Source: Rotaria sp. Silwood1
Taxonomy: Eukaryota; Rotifera; Eurotatoria; Philodinida; Philodinidae
Assembly (NCBI GenBank): GCA_905250075.1
Contig: CAJNOP010000208.1
Location: 21,682-85,681 of the forward strand
Reading direction: 5' to 3'
Length of the DNA stretch: 64,000 nt
Below, one piece after another: positions 28,001 to 38,445 of this stretch. Position 1 is the first letter of the stretch. Each line of letters opens with the position of its first letter. The notes under the pieces were generated by a model, which saw nothing but the letters and a program-made list of their open reading frames with translations, had not been told where the DNA came from and did no database searches. A program made the position numbers and the translations under genes.

Positions 28001-31000
28001 ATATTATTCAATATGGTCTTCAACTACTTCGTCATCTTTTTATTGCAAGAAAAATTCTTGAACCTACTTTTGCTCATGTTGGTGTTCGATTTTTGATGAA
28101 AGAATTAATACAAATAGAAAAATGTTTACTTTCGTTAGCTCTTGAAAAGTATCCAATGATGCTAAAGGCTCTACGTCAATTGAATGTTGATGTCAGTCGA
28201 ATTAAAGTTGACTTCAAACCTCCTTCAAATTCCATTGCTCCAAAAGGTCGATCTTCGAATAAATCGAAATTTGATATTCTTCCACAAATAAATACTGCTC
28301 CAGAATTTATAGGACCGACAAGTGGATCTGTACCTGTAATCAATAATAACGATGATGCACCAATAACATTCGATGATTGGGAAAGTGCAATACGAACAAG
28401 CAATAATGAACAGTTACAAGATACTTTGAAATTAGCAAAGAAAAAACAAGAAAAAAAATTAAAAACAAAGAAAAAACAACTTGTCAATTCAAACTTTCAA
28501 ACAAATGTTCAAAATTTAGCAACTGGAATGTTGGATCAAAATACGAACAAAACAGAAGTTACTTCTATAAGTAGTGGAACAACTCAGAGTGATATATCTC
28601 CAGTCGATATGAGTTTAAATCAAGAGATTAGTATTGATCTACAAATGAAAGCCATGCATGAACATTTGCAAAAGCAACCAAATCTGATTGAAATGTATGA
28701 AAAAGCCGATTCTAAAGTTGCTTCAACTGTACCCGATGGAAAACTTGATAATCGCTCTGTTCTAAAGCCATCAGAGCAGCATCAACAATGGACTTATCAA
28801 TTACTTGTTGAAGTACCAGCCATTTCACGAATGATTGATCTCATCGTGCAAGAATTTCGTTCTCATTGGGAAAAACTTGATCTTCTTGATGAACATGAAA
28901 TTCGCTGGTGTATCATGATCGATAATTCAGGTTCAATGAGTATTCATCGAAATGCCATTTATGAAGCTCTTGTTATTATCATGGAGTTATTACGTAAACT
29001 TGAAAGGAAATTTGCTGTTGCTCGATTCGGTACACGAACAAATCAAAAAATTTTGAAAAATCTCAATGATCTTTTTACTAATCAAGATGGACAATATGTT
29101 CTTGAAGCATTAACCTTCGACGAAGGAACATATCCTGCAACAGGATTAGCACGTATTGCTGATCGTGTCTTTCCAGTTGTAGAATCAGAACAATCATCAA
29201 CTACAATTGTGCATCGTCTTGTTCTCATGATCACCGATGGTTTAACACAAGAACGAGATGATGCTAGTTATTCTCGTACGATTACAAAACATAAAATCAA
29301 TCTTGGTTTTATGTTCATCGAAACAGTCGATCAGAATAGCAGTCAAGTTCTACTTAAAGGTTTAACACAAGCACAAAGTTGTATTCTCAAAGCAAACAAT
29401 ATTACTGAACTTCCTCTCAAAGTACCTCAACTTATGCATGAAATGATCAAAGCTTGTCTAACAAAAACATCTTCATCATCATTATTAGAACAAACTATGA
29501 AAGAATTACCAACGATAAATATCAGAGTACCAACTATCAATGACGTTACATTTGTTCAAGATGTTGCTAATGAAAAACAATCCTATATTGCAGCCAATCC
29601 AACTTCATACACAATTAGTAGTCCAATAGCCAACATTCCAAAATTAGCTCAAGTAAGTGACTCGATTTATTGAAGTCAAATAGTTTGTTCGACATAATAT
29701 ACTCTATAAAGATTTCGTGATCCTTTCTTTTTAATCATTCTGATGTTCAGATAGAATTTAATCTATTGATTTCTTATCTTTTGTTTAGATTCGATCACAA
29801 TTAACAAGTTATTTATCACGTTCAAATGAATACACTGATTATGCATCTCATGCCGTTGATTTACTTCGTCAATATTATCATACACTTAAAGTCACATCTA
29901 CTATGCAAGATATAGAAAAGAAATGGATCGGTGATGAATATCGTTTTTCAGGTTTGATCGATGATCTATCGACTGTTCTTGGTGATCTTGTCTTTCCACT
30001 TAATAAATTTACACGTCGTCGAGCAGCATTACGTGGTTCATCATTGTATTTACCTGGTCTAATCAAAGCAATGACTACTGAATGGAATTATAAGAAAATT
30101 TTCAGTGCCAAATTAGCAGGTGGTAAACGAGATCATGCAATGTGCCTTGTCATTGATGTGTCAACTTCTATGTTCGGTACACTTAGTATTGGTACAATAG
30201 ATACAATTGTTATACTTATTGCTGCTCTGCGTAAACTCAGTCTAGAGAATTTTGGTATCATAGTTTTTGGTGAAAATGTTCGTTTGATTAAGACTAGTGA
30301 ACAAGCCTGGGATACTACATGTATTTACACATTGATTCAACAGTTACGTTTTGATCGAGATGATGATACTAAAGATGCAGATGCTATCGAAGCTGCCATC
30401 GATCTTCTGGATCACTGTTCAGTTCGAGGTGAGAAGAGAATCTTTATTTTGACCGATGGTTATAGTAACTGTGGAAGTCGACTATCGATCGTACAACAAC
30501 GGGCTGAAGATCATGGTATTGATCTGCTTGCTATGGCGATTGGTATCGATCAAACCAACCTTAAATCAGTCTACAAACGTTATTTACAATGTGCTACACC
30601 ATACGGATTACCAAAAGCGTTGCGAGCTCTCTTCGAAAATGAAACTCAATTATTTTCATTAGAATGGCCACCAAATATAAACACGGATAGTAACAAAACT
30701 GATGATTCTATTAGTACAATAGATAATCTCTTTGATGATATCAAATCGAAGAAGATTTTTAGAGAATTGATTCAAGATTTAGCTGGCCAACGCGATTTGA
30801 TGTTAATCAACAGTGGTCAGCCACCATCAAATATGACTGTTGATATCTGTTTCTGTCTCGATTGTACTGGAAGTATGTCACGATGGATATCGGCAGCTAA
30901 AGATCAAATGAAAAGTATCATAGAAGGTATCACTAAATTGATTGAAAAAGAATATCCATCACTCAAACTACAATTACGTTTTGCTATCGTTGGTTATCGT

Positions 31001-32868
31001 GATATTGGTGATCAACCACAATTTTTCACTCAAGATTTCACTGATGATACTAATCAAGTAATTAATTTTCTTAATACGTTAATAGCAAATGGTGGCGGTG
31101 ATATACCTGAAGATGTACTTAGTGCACTTGATCGTTGTTTAACTTTGACAAATTGGAGTAATACTAATGCTCGTTTTATTGTTCTCATCACTGATGCACC
31201 TGGCCATGGACCAGAACTAAATGATAATCTCAACATCGATCGACATCCTCAAGTAAGAGATCTAACCGTCATGTTTGTTTTTTACTTAAATCATCTTTTA
31301 AGATTGAAATGTAAACAGTTCGAAGGAAAAATCCAATGAGATTCATTATTGTATTACTTATTCTATAGCCCCTCCAAAAAGTCAGTACGTGGGAGTATAT
31401 TTTGAATAATTCTAGGATAGAAAGTGATAGAGACCTGCGGTCTTCACCATTCGAAAGAACATTATCAGTAGCATCTATCTATCTAAGGCAAATTAAGTCG
31501 AAAGTATTAGTTCATGCCTTTTCTTTTCAAGGGACATTTTTTGTTGAGATTTTTTTCATTTAATTTTCTAAATTTTTCAATTCAAATTATACAAAAAACC
31601 AACTCAAAACCACGCTATATTCCAACATAAATCATCATATTCCGAAGGAATCTCGTTGGAAGAAAAATATCAAAATAACCCATTATAATTTTATCACGAA
31701 TATGAAGCGATTATAGCTTGAGTTTTGTATAATTTGAGTTGAAAAATTTTGAAAATTGAATTAAAAAAAAACAGCAACGATAAAATATCAGTTGAAAAGA
31801 AAAGTATAAACAAATACTTTTAATTTAATGTGTCTTAAGTACATAGATGCTATTGATAATACTTTTTCAAATAGTGAAAATCGTAGGTCATTATCACTTT
31901 CTATTCCTGAGTTATTCAAAAAATAGTCATATGCATCGACTTTTGGAATGGACTATAGTTCATATTTGATAATAAGACTCGATTACTGTTTTTAGTACAA
32001 TAGAAAAGTGATTTATCTGATTTTCTATTTTTAGGGAACTAGTATACATACAGTGAAAAGTATTTGTGATCGTCTTTTAAAAAAAGATGCAGAAATCGAT
32101 CTCATGTTTTGTCAAATAAAACCAAAAGCAACTGCTAAAATGGAAAAAGCATTTCAAACTCATTATGATGCTCAAAAGGATGAAACAGGCAAAGTATTCA
32201 CTACAATTCAGTTATTCGATGATAAACAACAAGAAACACAATCGTTTCATTTCGTCTTTGTACTTGATGAATCAGGTTCGATGGCCGGTGAATGGAATTC
32301 TTTGCAATCTGCTTATGGTGCATTTTTGACACGACGTAATGATGATCAAGGTGGAGATGATCATTTTAGTGTTATTCAATTCGAATCTAATGCACGAATT
32401 ATTTGTCAACAACAAAGTCTGTCAAATACACCTCGTTTTCTATCTATGAATGGTGGTGGTACAGACTATTGTCAAGGTTTAAATAAAGCCAATCAAGCAA
32501 TTGCTGCTGATCATACAGCCTCATCGGTCGTGATGATTTTCATGTCAGACGGTGCTGATGGGAGTAGAGGAGATCCTGTAGCACTCATACGTCAATTTAA
32601 ACAGAATTATGGAACCAATCATAAATTTGTTTGTCACACAGTTGGTTTTGGATCTGGAATTGCTCGAGGAAGCAAAGAAGCACAATTACTTCAAAACATG
32701 GCTTCAGATGGTGGTGGTCGAGCCTATTCAGCACTGACCGGTGCTGAACTTCAGACTGTATTCAATCATATTGCTGCGAACAGTACAACGAGTGATGCAC
32801 TTGTCGAACGTTTCTCGGCTATCTTAGCACAAAATATAAGCATCAAAATTATGGTCGATTATCTTTGA
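4013..32868 (+). CDS. Giant midasin-like AAA+ / ASH / multi-VWA protein (about 8,704 aa)
   Basis: Exons: 4013-4243, 5149-5291, 6210-29652, 29789-31252, 32035-32868; GT-AG junctions keep the frame (phases 0, 2, 0, 0). Domains in order (numbering from GTG 4013): helical N-terminus; six AAA+ modules with Walker A near 832, 1296, 1613, 1927, 2640 and 2993; linker with coiled coils near 3736-3876 and 4762-4882; ASH/Hydin-like Ig array about 5985-6566; helical repeats to about 7500; VWA domains near 7690-7870 (DNSGSMS), 8054-8240 (DVSTSM), 8289-8490 (DCTGSMS) and 8498-8704 (DESGSM). Six AAA modules plus a C-terminal MIDAS match midasin (MDN1/Rea1), the AAA machine that removes assembly factors from pre-60S ribosomes. 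The protein is much longer, I see no long Asp/Glu-rich tract, and ASH plus three extra VWA domains are present. It is therefore probably a divergent paralog, and its function is unknown. A TGA at 4007-4009 precedes the GTG; the first in-frame ATG is 4112, so the start is uncertain. Confidence 0.85.
4244..5148 (+). other. Intron 1 of the giant gene (905 bp)
   Basis: Donor CAG/GTAAAA at 4244 and acceptor TTATTTAG ending at 5148. Both flanking exons are phase 0 and translate without a stop across the join. Most of the intron is occupied by the foldback element at about 4355-5105. Small open frames in it lie in the inverted-repeat arms and are not genes. Confidence 0.8.
4355..5105. mobile_element. 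Foldback / MITE-like element in intron 1
   Basis: The left arm about 4355-4660 pairs with the reverse complement of about 4835-5105. The best block runs from CACTACTTAATACAGTGTAT through the GCAAGACC / ACAGTTGCC stretch and is nearly identical over about 160 bp. The outer parts (GAGTAAA, TGGAATCAAA) are more diverged. A third, partial copy of the core (GATGCAGCGTAAAAAG) sits in the spacer near 4735-4790. The same core occurs in the element at 2900-3660. No transposase is encoded. The unequal divergence of inner and outer arms suggests nested insertion or gene conversion between arms. Confidence 0.75.
5292..6209 (+). other. Intron 2 of the giant gene (918 bp)
   Basis: Donor GAG/GTGAGT at 5292 and acceptor TTTCTTAG ending at 6209. 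The join restores a Ser codon and reads on as RRDDPRKP. The intron is AT-rich with no open frame. Segments near 5388-5510 and 5955-6065 share blocks such as CTCAT-TGAAG-CATTCA and GATAAATA in the same orientation, which may be a decayed direct repeat. Otherwise nothing is recognisable. Confidence 0.75.
8326..15480 (+). other. AAA+ hexamodule region of the giant protein
   Basis: Walker A / Walker B pairs seen in order: module 1 GSTGVGKS / FDELN; module 2 GAEGCGKS / LLDNL; module 3 GPAAVGKT / ADEFN; module 4 GPTSCKT / LEDLD; module 5 GPPGIGKT / FDELN; module 6 GDICSRKSS / LLDNI. Modules 1, 3 and 5 keep both the P-loop and the Walker B glutamate. Modules 2, 4 and 6 lack the glutamate, and 4 and 6 also have a broken P-loop. 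The even modules share a VxERLN signature after Walker B. Known AAA+ chemistry predicts hydrolysis only at odd modules. Module 4 carries the DDGF-repeat insertion between its two motifs. Confidence 0.85.
12130..12570 (+). repeat. DDGF short-motif array inserted in AAA module 4
   Basis: Five copies of Asp-Asp-Gly-Phe are encoded at 12220, 12307, 12379, 12451 and 12547, spaced 29, 24, 24 and 32 residues. Two have the longer form (Y/F)ELDDGFD, and a sixth, altered copy YELDDSYD lies just upstream. The surrounding sequence is Ser/Thr-rich, acidic and probably disordered. Codons for the same residues differ between copies (Gly GGA, GGT or GGC; Phe TTT or TTC), so the repeat is conserved as protein rather than being a recent DNA duplication. 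The role is unknown; a repeated docking motif is the natural reading. Confidence 0.8.
23790..25530 (+). other. ASH/Hydin-like Ig-domain array within the giant protein
   Basis: About 580 residues are built of beta-rich units of roughly 100 residues, with the ASH-family opening (I-D-F-G followed by an acidic or basic strand and N-x-x): ILDFGSTLSG near 23810, TIDFGFVACS near 24133 and VIDIGLIQTG near 25171. At least two less clear units lie between. ASH (ASPM-SPD-2-Hydin) domains are typical of centrosomal and ciliary proteins, so the array hints at a ciliary or centrosomal location. That is inference from family habit. Confidence 0.65.
31253..32034 (+). other. Intron 4 of the giant gene (782 bp)
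   Basis: Donor CAA/GTAAGA at 31253 and acceptor CTATTTTTAG ending at 32034. Both sides are phase 0, and the join reads HPQ-GTSIHTVK, inside VWA3. About 596 bp of it is the inverted-repeat element at 31363-31958. Without that element the intron would be about 186 bp. Confidence 0.8.
31363..31958. mobile_element. Palindromic MITE-like element in intron 4
   Basis: A long inverted repeat has ends CTATAG and arms of about 240-270 bp. Matching blocks include CCAAAAGTC / CCAAAAAGTC, TTTTTTGAATAAC / TTTTGAATAATTC, GGATAGAAAGTGATA and the inner AATTTTTCAATTCAAATTATA. The centre is near 31660. There is no coding content. The ends fit a TA target duplication (TATAG...CTATA), as in Tc1/mariner-derived MITEs, but superfamily assignment is tentative. 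It differs from the element in intron 1. Confidence 0.75.
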
Positions 32869-34643
32869 ACTTTTCATCTTTATATATCTATTAAACACTA
32901 TCAATAGTTGGATTTACTTGAACAGTAGATTTCTATATTATGGCTCTTTTTTTCCTTATCTTTAATAAACTAGAACTTTATAATTTGAACTTAATTAATT
33001 CATATTCACTGACGATTGTCGCACTATTATGAGAATTTTCAACAGACAAATATGAATATTAAACAGTGAAAAATCGCTAAATCATCAATAAAGAAGTAAT
33101 CTTCTTTGATATTGACCTCACGTTCTGTTTGACACATCTATTTCGAATGATTCATAATAAATATCGGAATCTTGAGTCGTATAGAAGATAATAGTGGAAC
33201 TTAATGTTTTTATTTTTAATTTTCTCTATCTATCATTTAAAATTTTATTCAGTAACGTAACGTTACATCAATGATGTTAACTTTATGAAACTATTTCTAG
33301 TTATAAAATAACAAGTACAATTTAATAAAAAACAAATATTTTCTCTCTCTTCTCTATTGATATTGAAACGAACAAGACAATGATACTGGACAGAGCATTG
33401 TCTTTGAATTTTTCTTTCTTTATTCTCATATCATTAGAATCGAGAGTATATGTATGTGTGCTTTTTTTTTGTAACTTGTACTTATTCTTTTATACCTAAA
33501 CAGTTTGATGAAATCAACATCGCTAACGAAACATAATTGAATAAAGTTTCAAAGGTAAGGAAGAGAGAATCAAAAATCAAAACATTATATTTCACAATAA
33601 TTATTTTCTTCGTAAGTCAATATTTCAAAATCTTCTACGAAGAGTGAACACAAGTCATTATCACAAGGTTAGGATACATACTAGGTCAAAAAGAAGTAAA
33701 AATAAAACATCAGAAAGTAACATTAAACTACAAAAAGAGTAACTGAAACCATGTAATAAGTAGATATGTAAACAAAAATAAATATCATATATGGTTAAAA
33801 ACTTAAAAATAAATCTGACAGAAGAAGGATGTGAATATAAACGAATACAATAGTTACATACACAGCCACACTCACCTTCGTCTCCCTTTCGATAAGTCGC
33901 CAGATATTGCTAGCAGAGTTGATCATGAAAACATTTGATAGAACATAGTCAAATCTATATGAAATCATGCTTTATTTGTTTTGTTAATTCAAAAGTTATT
34001 GTAGAAATTTGAAATCGATTTTCGACTACATTTCTCAATAGATTGAAATTCATATGTCATATAGTTAATATTCTTTGAGACATTTATCTCAGGAAAAAAA
34101 ACATTCTTCTTAATAGAAGTCAAAATGAAACTTTTAACATATTCAAAAAAAAAATTTCAGACTTTTGTTTTTGATGAGTGATTAATAACATAGAAATCAA
34201 TCGTAAATTGAAATATTCATTTAAAAAATGGCTTCGAAGTTTTCCAAGTTTTGAAGGATTCTACGGACTTATTTAATATCATATGAGAAGCAAATATGAA
34301 AGCATAGACTAGATAACTTTATAATTCTAGCTAAAAAACAAACGAATATTTTTCCTGGTACAATGTTGAACACAAAAAAAAAACGTTGTTTTAGGCTTTA
34401 TAAGAATTTGAAATGACATGGATCACGAGAAATGTCTTATAAATAATATGACACAGAAAATGATTTACTTGAAATCAAGCAATAATTTAATGTATTCGAA
34501 AATGAAAATAGGTTATCAATAAAAAACAATACATCAAAATAGATGATTTTTCTTTTGATTGTCATTTCCTTTTTACTCTGGTTTAAATATGGAAAATCAA
34601 TCAAATTCTATGGTTATAATTATGCAATTGTTGATTAAAAGTG
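32869..34643. other. Convergent intergenic region
   Basis: About 1.8 kb lies between the 3' ends of the giant gene (+) and the AAA ATPase gene (-). It is AT-rich and I see no open frame, RNA gene or clear repeat. It holds the 3' UTR of the giant gene at its left end. Confidence 0.7.
32964..32969 (+). terminator. Poly(A) signal of the giant gene
   Basis: An AATAAA lies about 96 nt downstream of the TGA stop of the giant gene. It is the first such hexamer after the stop in this orientation. Confidence 0.45.
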
Positions 34644-37600
34644 TCATTTTTTATTTATTGATGGATTTGTTGATGATCTTACTGGCGTTGATGTATTTGA
34701 AAATGTAGTATTTGCTTTTTTGAAATTCTCTAAAAATTTATTAATTTTAGTTAAGGCAGCTTGATTTTTCTTGAAATGTTCTTGAACAATCTCTATTTGA
34801 TTGGAAGCATTACCACATTGTTCTTTGAGTTCTTCTGGCAAACCACACAAACCAACTCGACATGGTCCATCAACTCCAAATACACCGAGACAACAAGCCC
34901 AAATTAATTGTGGTGGTGGTTCAGATGATGCATGTTGTTGACGAAGTTTTGCTTTTTGTAATTTACTTTGAGCTTCGTCCATGCTTAGTGCATTATTTCC
35001 TTCGAGATCATAAATGAATCCATCATGATAACGACAATTTCCATAGTTAGTCTTCGATGGAATATAATTTTGTTGACATTTAGGACAGACTTTTTCAGTT
35101 TCATCATCAATTCGTTTCTTTTTATTATCTTCTTCTTTCTGTAATTGTTCTGCAGTTTCTTTGAATTCGATATCATCGATGATCAATTGTCGTAAAAGTG
35201 GATGTTTAACAATGATGACAATCCATTTTTCTTTCACCATCTTAATATCCTAATGCGATATAAATTATGATCAATAAAAGATTAACACTATAAATTAGAT
35301 TATATAACCTTATCTGAAGAGATTTGTTGAACAATGGCTGTCTTACATTTTTCACGAATGAATTGATATAAACGAATATTAGAAATTGATTCTGATTTAG
35401 ACATTTCCGAATCAGATACAGTAAGCATAATCAAAGAATCAATATCGAAAATGAGCATTGATCGATTATATTCATTACATTCTAGAGAAAGAGAAGATCT
35501 GATTATAATTAAAATCTCATAAATAGCAGAGTTAACTAACCAAGAAATGTAGTAGTTAGTAGTTCGAATATTTGATTTTCATCGAAAGCATTTTGTTTAG
35601 TAAGAAAATTTAAATCAATTATTTGAATAGTGTCGATATTTCGAGTTGAGCAACCATGAACAAATCGTGCAATAAGTGTTAACATCGATGTTTCATTGTC
35701 TTGAAGTTCTTTTTCAAGTGTTGGCTCATTTGTAAGTTCGATAAGACATTTTCGTTCTCGCAAATCAACCATAATACGTCCTGACGGTAAAAGTTGAGAT
35801 AATGTCAATGAATACTCTTCATAATTCTGATCACGTTGAGAGTTGAACAAATTTGGATACATGCGACATATTTCTGGTAATGTTCCAACACCAAACCAAC
35901 AGTTGAACTCACGTGCTACATTATCAGCTAATTCAAGTAATACAACGTCAGGTAATGTATCCGAATTTTTACCATCCAACGCAACAATAATGCTTGATCG
36001 AAGTGCAGCAACAGCCGCGCCACTAAAGTTCGTAGTTACTTTGACAAGAAAATCCAATTGTTTATTAGTGAATAAATTTGAACCTTTAGACAAGAGTGGT
36101 CGCAACATTTTCTTACGAATCTGTGGTGATGGTCGACCAACAAAACATTTTGCTTGCATACGACGAAGAAATGCTTCATCCATCATGTTTCGCCGATTAG
36201 TAGCACCGAGTACAATCAAATTTGGGATATTCTTTACACCTTCAATATGAGATAAAAGGACACTTATACCATCGACTTTTGATTGTTGTGCATTGTTATC
36301 ACGTTTAGGTACGAGACCATCGATTTCATCGATTGTCATAGCACATATTAAATATAGAATAGTATCTGCACGAGACATAATATCAATGAGAAGTTTTTCA
36401 GTTTCACCAACATACGGTCGATTAAGTTCACCAGCTGCTAAAGGATTTGTAGTCATAGTAATACCAGCAAAGATGGCTGCTTGTTTCAACAATTCTGATT
36501 TGCCTACAAAATGAAAATATGATTCTAATTATGATATTAAAGAGTTGAATAAACCTGTCCCTGGTGGACCATACAGAAGCAGACCACGACCGAATTTGAC
36601 ATTTAATTTTCGTTGTTCATTAGCAAGATTGAGTTCAAGCAACTCTTTCAATGCTTCAATCTTCTTTTCATCATGATCGAGTTCGGTTGCTGCTAACAAA
36701 TAACGATGTTTTGCTTGCTCGTGTACATGACGTTTGTCAATCAAATCTTTTTGAGCACCTTGTTTCTTTTTTTGATATTCGTTCAATTTGAGTTTGGCTT
36801 CTTCTCGTTTCTCGATCCAATTCATATTTTGAAAATTCTTTAAAGCTATCTTTTGTGCTTCATCCATCATTTTTTGAACTTCAGTTTCCACGTTTTTCTC
36901 TGCTTGTAGTATATTGAACAAGCGTTTCTCGTATAAAACTGTATCTCGCTCAGCTGCTAGTAATTGATTGTGTAGCTGTTTAACATTGATTTCTAATTTA
37001 CTTCTATTTTCTTCGAGTGATTTGAGTTCTTTCATCCATCCTTCTCGTTGTTTGTTCCTGTCTTCTTCAGTAGCTGTTGTATTTTGCAAGCAAAATGTTC
37101 GTAAATAATTATGTATATTGATAAGAACATTTCCATCATCATCATATGTTTGTCGAATTTCTTCAATGGCTAAATTTACAGCATTTCGATCGAGATAAGG
37201 AACATGCTGAATTTGTCCCGTACTGTGATAAAAATAGCGACGAACTCGATGAATATCACCTAATAAAGTGGCCTTCGATTCTTTGTAAGGATCAGTCACT
37301 TGAGATGAATTTTTTGAAACAACATTCAATTGAACATAGTCACGAATCATTTGCTTAACTAAAACTCGAACAGTAATTTTTTCCCAAATAGTCTCATTGG
37401 CTACAGCACCACGTAAATGTTCAATAGTACCAATGTTCTCGTCTGAAATTAAAACAAAGGTCATACTTATTTGATAACTACTCAGAAAATTTATATATTA
37501 TTCTTCAATCTTTTTATAATCTGTTCCAAAGGTTTTCAATTCATAACTTTATTTATGTAAAGATAATAGTCATTAGATTTTCAATACAAAGCTAAACGTC

Positions 37601-38297
37601 TAAATATATTATTTTTATAAAGAATCGATTCACTTGTTATCAGCGAAAGTACAACAAACTACTTGCCTTTTAAAGCTTTTTCCCAAATAGTGGCATCGCT
37701 CTCATCGCACTTATTTTGTTGGCAAATCTTTTTTAACAAACCAAGAAGAGTAACATCATCTTGAGAATTCGTTGTTGATTGCTCTTGATTATCAATAGAA
37801 CTATGAGATCGATCATAACATGGTGTTACTTTAATTTGTACTGTAGTTGTCGAAGTCGATTTCCACAGTTTCGGAAATTGACCATTGTTCATCGAACATT
37901 CATATTCAAGTTCTAGAAGATCGAGAAGATATTTGAAGTTCCATGGTCCATACATATCATTCTTTCGAACGAAAAGATTCGGTCGATATGTTGTCCGTAC
38001 TGTTTGATTACTCATATCGATTGGAATACATGTAGATTTAAGTGCATAAAGATGCAGAATTGAAACACGTTTTCCATTTATTTGCATAAGATCATTCAGT
38101 TGTTGGAGTTCATCGACAAACTTATGTAATTCTGGATAGTTAAATTTCACCTTGAGATTGACAATAAGATCATGAATATCGGATACTTCAACAGGTGATA
38201 TTGCGTTCGATGATGAAACCGGATTGATAGATGGAGCAGTTGATGGGACGGTGGAGTAATCAAAGCGTGCAAAACTAAAAGAATTATTTTCACTCAT
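34644..38297 (-). CDS. AAA ATPase with N-terminal coiled coil and C-terminal zinc-binding region (1,086 aa)
   Basis: Five exons read from 38297 downward: 38297-37667, 37442-36555, 36503-35541, 35481-35309, 35249-34644. Phases are 1, 1, 1 and 0; introns are 224, 51, 59 and 59 bp. The first has a GC donor (AAAG/GCAAGT). Parts: a Ser-rich N-terminus; a small helical region near residues 190-260 (IWEK twice); a coiled coil about 330-480; a classical AAA core with Walker A GPPGTGKS (502-509, split by intron 2), Walker B TIDEID (D566, E567), sensor GATN (N610) and an FLRR arginine pair (621-622); then a C-terminal Cys/His cluster, CPKC (939, 942), CRYH (956, 959), CC (1003-1004), C1014 and C1019. 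All catalytic residues are present, so it should hydrolyse ATP. I do not recognise an ortholog. The layout resembles membrane-associated AAA remodelers. An AATAAA overlaps the last codons. It lies 148 bp downstream of the coiled-coil gene on the same strand. Confidence 0.85.
37443..37666 (-). other. GC-AG intron 1 of the AAA ATPase gene
   Basis: The coding frame runs into a stop just after AAAAGGCAAGTAG. The next exon enters after TTTTAATTTCAG with a 1-nt phase. Only a join at AAAG/GCAAGT restores the frame (K-D-E-N-I-G). No GT donor nearby gives the right phase. GCAAGT is the usual consensus for the minor GC-AG class. The intron is also the longest in this gene. Confidence 0.7.
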
Positions 38298-38318
38298 TTC
38301 GAGAAGAAAAAGATCGAT

Positions 38319-38334
38319 CTAGAATGAGAAAACT
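38319..38334 (-). promoter_or_regulatory. Putative trans-splice acceptor before the AAA ATPase gene
   Basis: On the minus strand GTTTTCTCATTCTAG ends 21 nt before the ATG at 38297. An AATAAA lies at 38360-38355, about 35 nt upstream of the acceptor and about 86 nt after the stop of the preceding coiled-coil gene. A poly(A) signal, then a pyrimidine tract with AG, then an ATG is the arrangement expected at the junction of a trans-spliced polycistronic transcript. An ordinary 5' UTR is the alternative. Confidence 0.35.
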
Positions 38335-38445
38335 GTTTGAAAAGGAATGATTGGTTTATTGTTTTTCTAGGATAATAATAAAATGGATGCTAAAACATGG
38401 TTACAATAAATGATAGCAAGAAATATCAATAGGTTTTTATCAGTA

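Larger units (their letters stand above)
28890..32868 (+). other. Four VWA (MIDAS) domains at the C-terminus of the giant protein
   Basis: VWA1 (DNSGSMS, later EGTYPATG and MITDG) resembles the midasin MIDAS. VWA2 starts with CLVIDVSTSM and keeps ILTDG. VWA3 has LDCTGSMSRW, GYRDIGDQ, GGGDIPEDV and ITDAPGHG, a set I associate with VWA domains of the alpha-kinase VwkA type. VWA4 has LDESGSMAGEW, GGTDY and FMSDG. All four keep a DxS/TxS-type metal site, so all may bind Mg2+ and ligand. VWA3 is split by intron 4. Introns 3 and 4 lie between and inside the extra VWA units, whereas VWA1 is in the giant exon. Confidence 0.8.

Noticed and set aside
28176..28487. 103-codon minus-strand frame opposite the giant exon
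   Set aside because: It is antisense to a well-supported coding frame. Its Phe/Leu/Ser-rich sequence reflects the complementary Lys/Asn-rich codons.
4013..32868. Dynein heavy chain as the identity of the giant gene
   Set aside because: Six AAA modules and a coiled coil are shared, but the MIDAS domains and the module signature (DELNLA, VLERLN) are midasin-like, and no dynein tail or P-loop pattern is seen.
35843..36250. 135-codon plus-strand frame
   Set aside because: It is antisense to the AAA core exon, whose Walker B and sensor motifs are on the minus strand.
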